DNA of 7,914 bases from Desulfobacteraceae bacterium (GTDB lineage: Bacteria > Desulfobacterota > DSM-4660 > Desulfatiglandales > JALVMZ01). The notes under the pieces are model-generated. The model saw only the letters and a list, made by a program, of their open reading frames with translations, was not told the DNA's origin and searched no databases. Location of the stretch: NCBI GenBank assembly GCA_027032655.1, contig JALVMZ010000009.1:1-7914 (forward strand), written 5' to 3'. The translations under genes and the position numbers were made by a program. This document shows positions 7,161 through 7,914 of this stretch, in pieces; within the stretch, counting starts at the first letter, position 1; each line of letters begins with the position of its first letter.

Positions 7161-7914
7161 TCACCATCCTTATGATATCTGATGTTATTGGTTTTTTCTT
7201 CACAAAACCCACAAGCAGAGCCATATCACAGATATTATTTATATTTCTGGGGATGCCTTTGGAATGTTCATAAATCATCTCTATTGCCTGCTTGGTGAAA
7301 AGATTTTTTTTCCCTCCCGCCACCTTTTGACGCAGTAAGATATATTTTATGGTCTCTTCCAGGCTAAGTGATTCTAAAATATATTTTATTGCTACCCTCT
7401 GGGCAAGAGGTTTTATCCTTTTTATCTTTTTTATAACCTCCGGCTGACCGAGTAGGATAATGGTAATTAGAAATCTATCCGGAAGCTGGAGATTAAGCAG
7501 CAGTCTAACCTCTTCAAATGTATCTTCTCCAAGTATCTGTGCCTCATCTATAACAAGGACATTATCATAATCTCTTTTGATGTTTTCAGTTAATTTCTCG
7601 TTCAGGACGTGTAGTATCTCCACCTTGGTCTTTGGAACAGGATCAATATTAAATTTCAGGGCAATATCCTGCAAGAATTCAACAGGATTTGTGCATGGAT
7701 TTGAAATAATACCTATTTTGTATTCCTCAGGAGAGATCTTTCTTAAAAACACTGAACTTATAGTGGTTTTGCCGGAACCCACATCACCCGCAAGGATTGC
7801 AGCCCCTTTTCTCATCTGAACTGCATAGAGCATCCGGGTAAGTGCCTCCCTGTGTGACCTTGATGAATAGAAAAATACAGGGTCAGGCACATTATCAAAG
7901 GGACTCTTTTTAAA
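7138..7914 (-). CDS. ExeA/GspA-type AAA ATPase of polysaccharide/secretion locus, N-terminus cut by window edge
   Basis: This is a cytoplasmic or membrane-associated P-loop ATPase of the ExeA/GspA family, close to the ATPases found in exosortase (PEP-CTERM) exopolysaccharide loci. Residues below are counted from the GTG at 7890. Walker A is GDVGSGKTT at 35-43 (K41), Walker B is VLVIDEAQ at 111-118 (D115, E116), sensor 1 is around IILLGQPE at 144-151, a likely arginine finger lies in LAQRV (R165), and the sensor 2 region is GIPRNINNICD (R215). The GTG at 7890 is not the true start. The frame stays open to the window edge and the extra residues FKKSPFDNV match the conserved family N-terminus (xxKxPFxxxPDPxFxY), so probably fewer than ten residues are missing. 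No peptidoglycan-binding domain follows the AAA domain, unlike many ExeA proteins. The TGA stop overlaps the start of the HD-GYP gene. The family call is firm. The exact role (secretion complex assembly) is inferred from context. Confidence 0.93.
   Translation of the reverse strand, partial: FKKSPFDNVPDPVFFYSSRSHREALTRMLYAVQMRKGAAILAGDVGSGKTTISSVFLRKISPEEYKIGIISNPCTNPVEFLQDIALKFNIDPVPKTKVEILHVLNEKLTENIKRDYDNVLVIDEAQILGEDTFEEVRLLLNLQLPDRFLITIILLGQPEVIKKIKRIKPLAQRVAIKYILESLSLEETIKYILLRQKVAGGKKNLFTKQAIEMIYEHSKGIPRNINNICDMALLVGFVKKKPITSDIIRMVIEDGNVI

Larger units (their letters stand above)
103..7914 (-). other. Probable single polysaccharide-export operon (promoter outside window)
   Basis: All six genes run the same way. 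The ATPase and HD-GYP genes overlap by 11-23 nt depending on the start chosen. The remaining gaps are 9 nt (HD-GYP to export lipoprotein), 19 nt (lipoprotein to kinase), 4 nt (kinase to ligase) and 13 nt (ligase to epimerase remnant). No room exists for internal promoters between genes and no terminator-like hairpin is visible between them. Co-transcription is an inference from spacing. The promoter and any upstream genes lie beyond position 7914. Confidence 0.75.

Noticed and set aside
1..7914. CRISPR array, tRNA, rRNA, insertion sequence or attachment site
   Set aside because: No regularly spaced repeats, cloverleaf-like sequence, transposase motif or terminal inverted repeats were seen. 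Nearly all of the window is explained by coding sequence.

Overview
The window is a single-direction stretch of an envelope polysaccharide locus. Every gene I can support lies on the minus strand, so transcription runs from high to low coordinates. The organism is a Gram-negative (diderm) bacterium, because the locus encodes a Wza-type outer-membrane export lipoprotein and a Wzc-type kinase. By eye the DNA is moderately AT-rich, prefers ATA and AGA/AGG codons, and uses TTG and GTG starts. This fits a deep-branching diderm such as Nitrospirota or Desulfobacterota, but the sequence alone does not settle the taxon.

Layout in transcription order: (1) an ExeA/GspA-type AAA ATPase of the kind found in exopolysaccharide/exosortase loci, cut at its N-terminus by the window edge (7914-7138); (2) an HD-GYP family protein that has lost several metal-binding residues (7160-6108); (3) a Wza-like export lipoprotein with two SLBB domains (6098-4962); (4) a 1024-residue Wzc-like chain-length regulator/BY-kinase with a third membrane segment, a long basic proline-rich linker and a tandem pair of SPOR domains at its C-terminus (4942-1868); (5) an O-antigen ligase/polymerase-like membrane protein (1863-481); (6) the remains of a UDP-GlcNAc 2-epimerase gene that has lost its middle and its frame (467-103). 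Gaps are 4-19 nt or negative, so this is most simply one operon whose promoter lies beyond position 7914. No exosortase, flippase or glycosyltransferase is visible here. Positions 1-102 hold no supported gene.

How the genes could work together (inference): the ligase/polymerase and the Wzz part of the kinase set polymer assembly and length, and the kinase part cycles assembly of the export complex. The Wza-like lipoprotein gives passage through the outer membrane, and the ATPase supplies an energy-dependent assembly or secretion step. The degenerate HD-GYP protein may sense cyclic-di-GMP or act as a scaffold. The SPOR module would tie this machine to peptidoglycan, probably to denuded septal glycan, which would couple polysaccharide export to cell division or polarity. 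That fusion and the degenerate HD-GYP are the two most unusual points. The broken epimerase suggests that the pathway's precursor supply has changed or is provided elsewhere.
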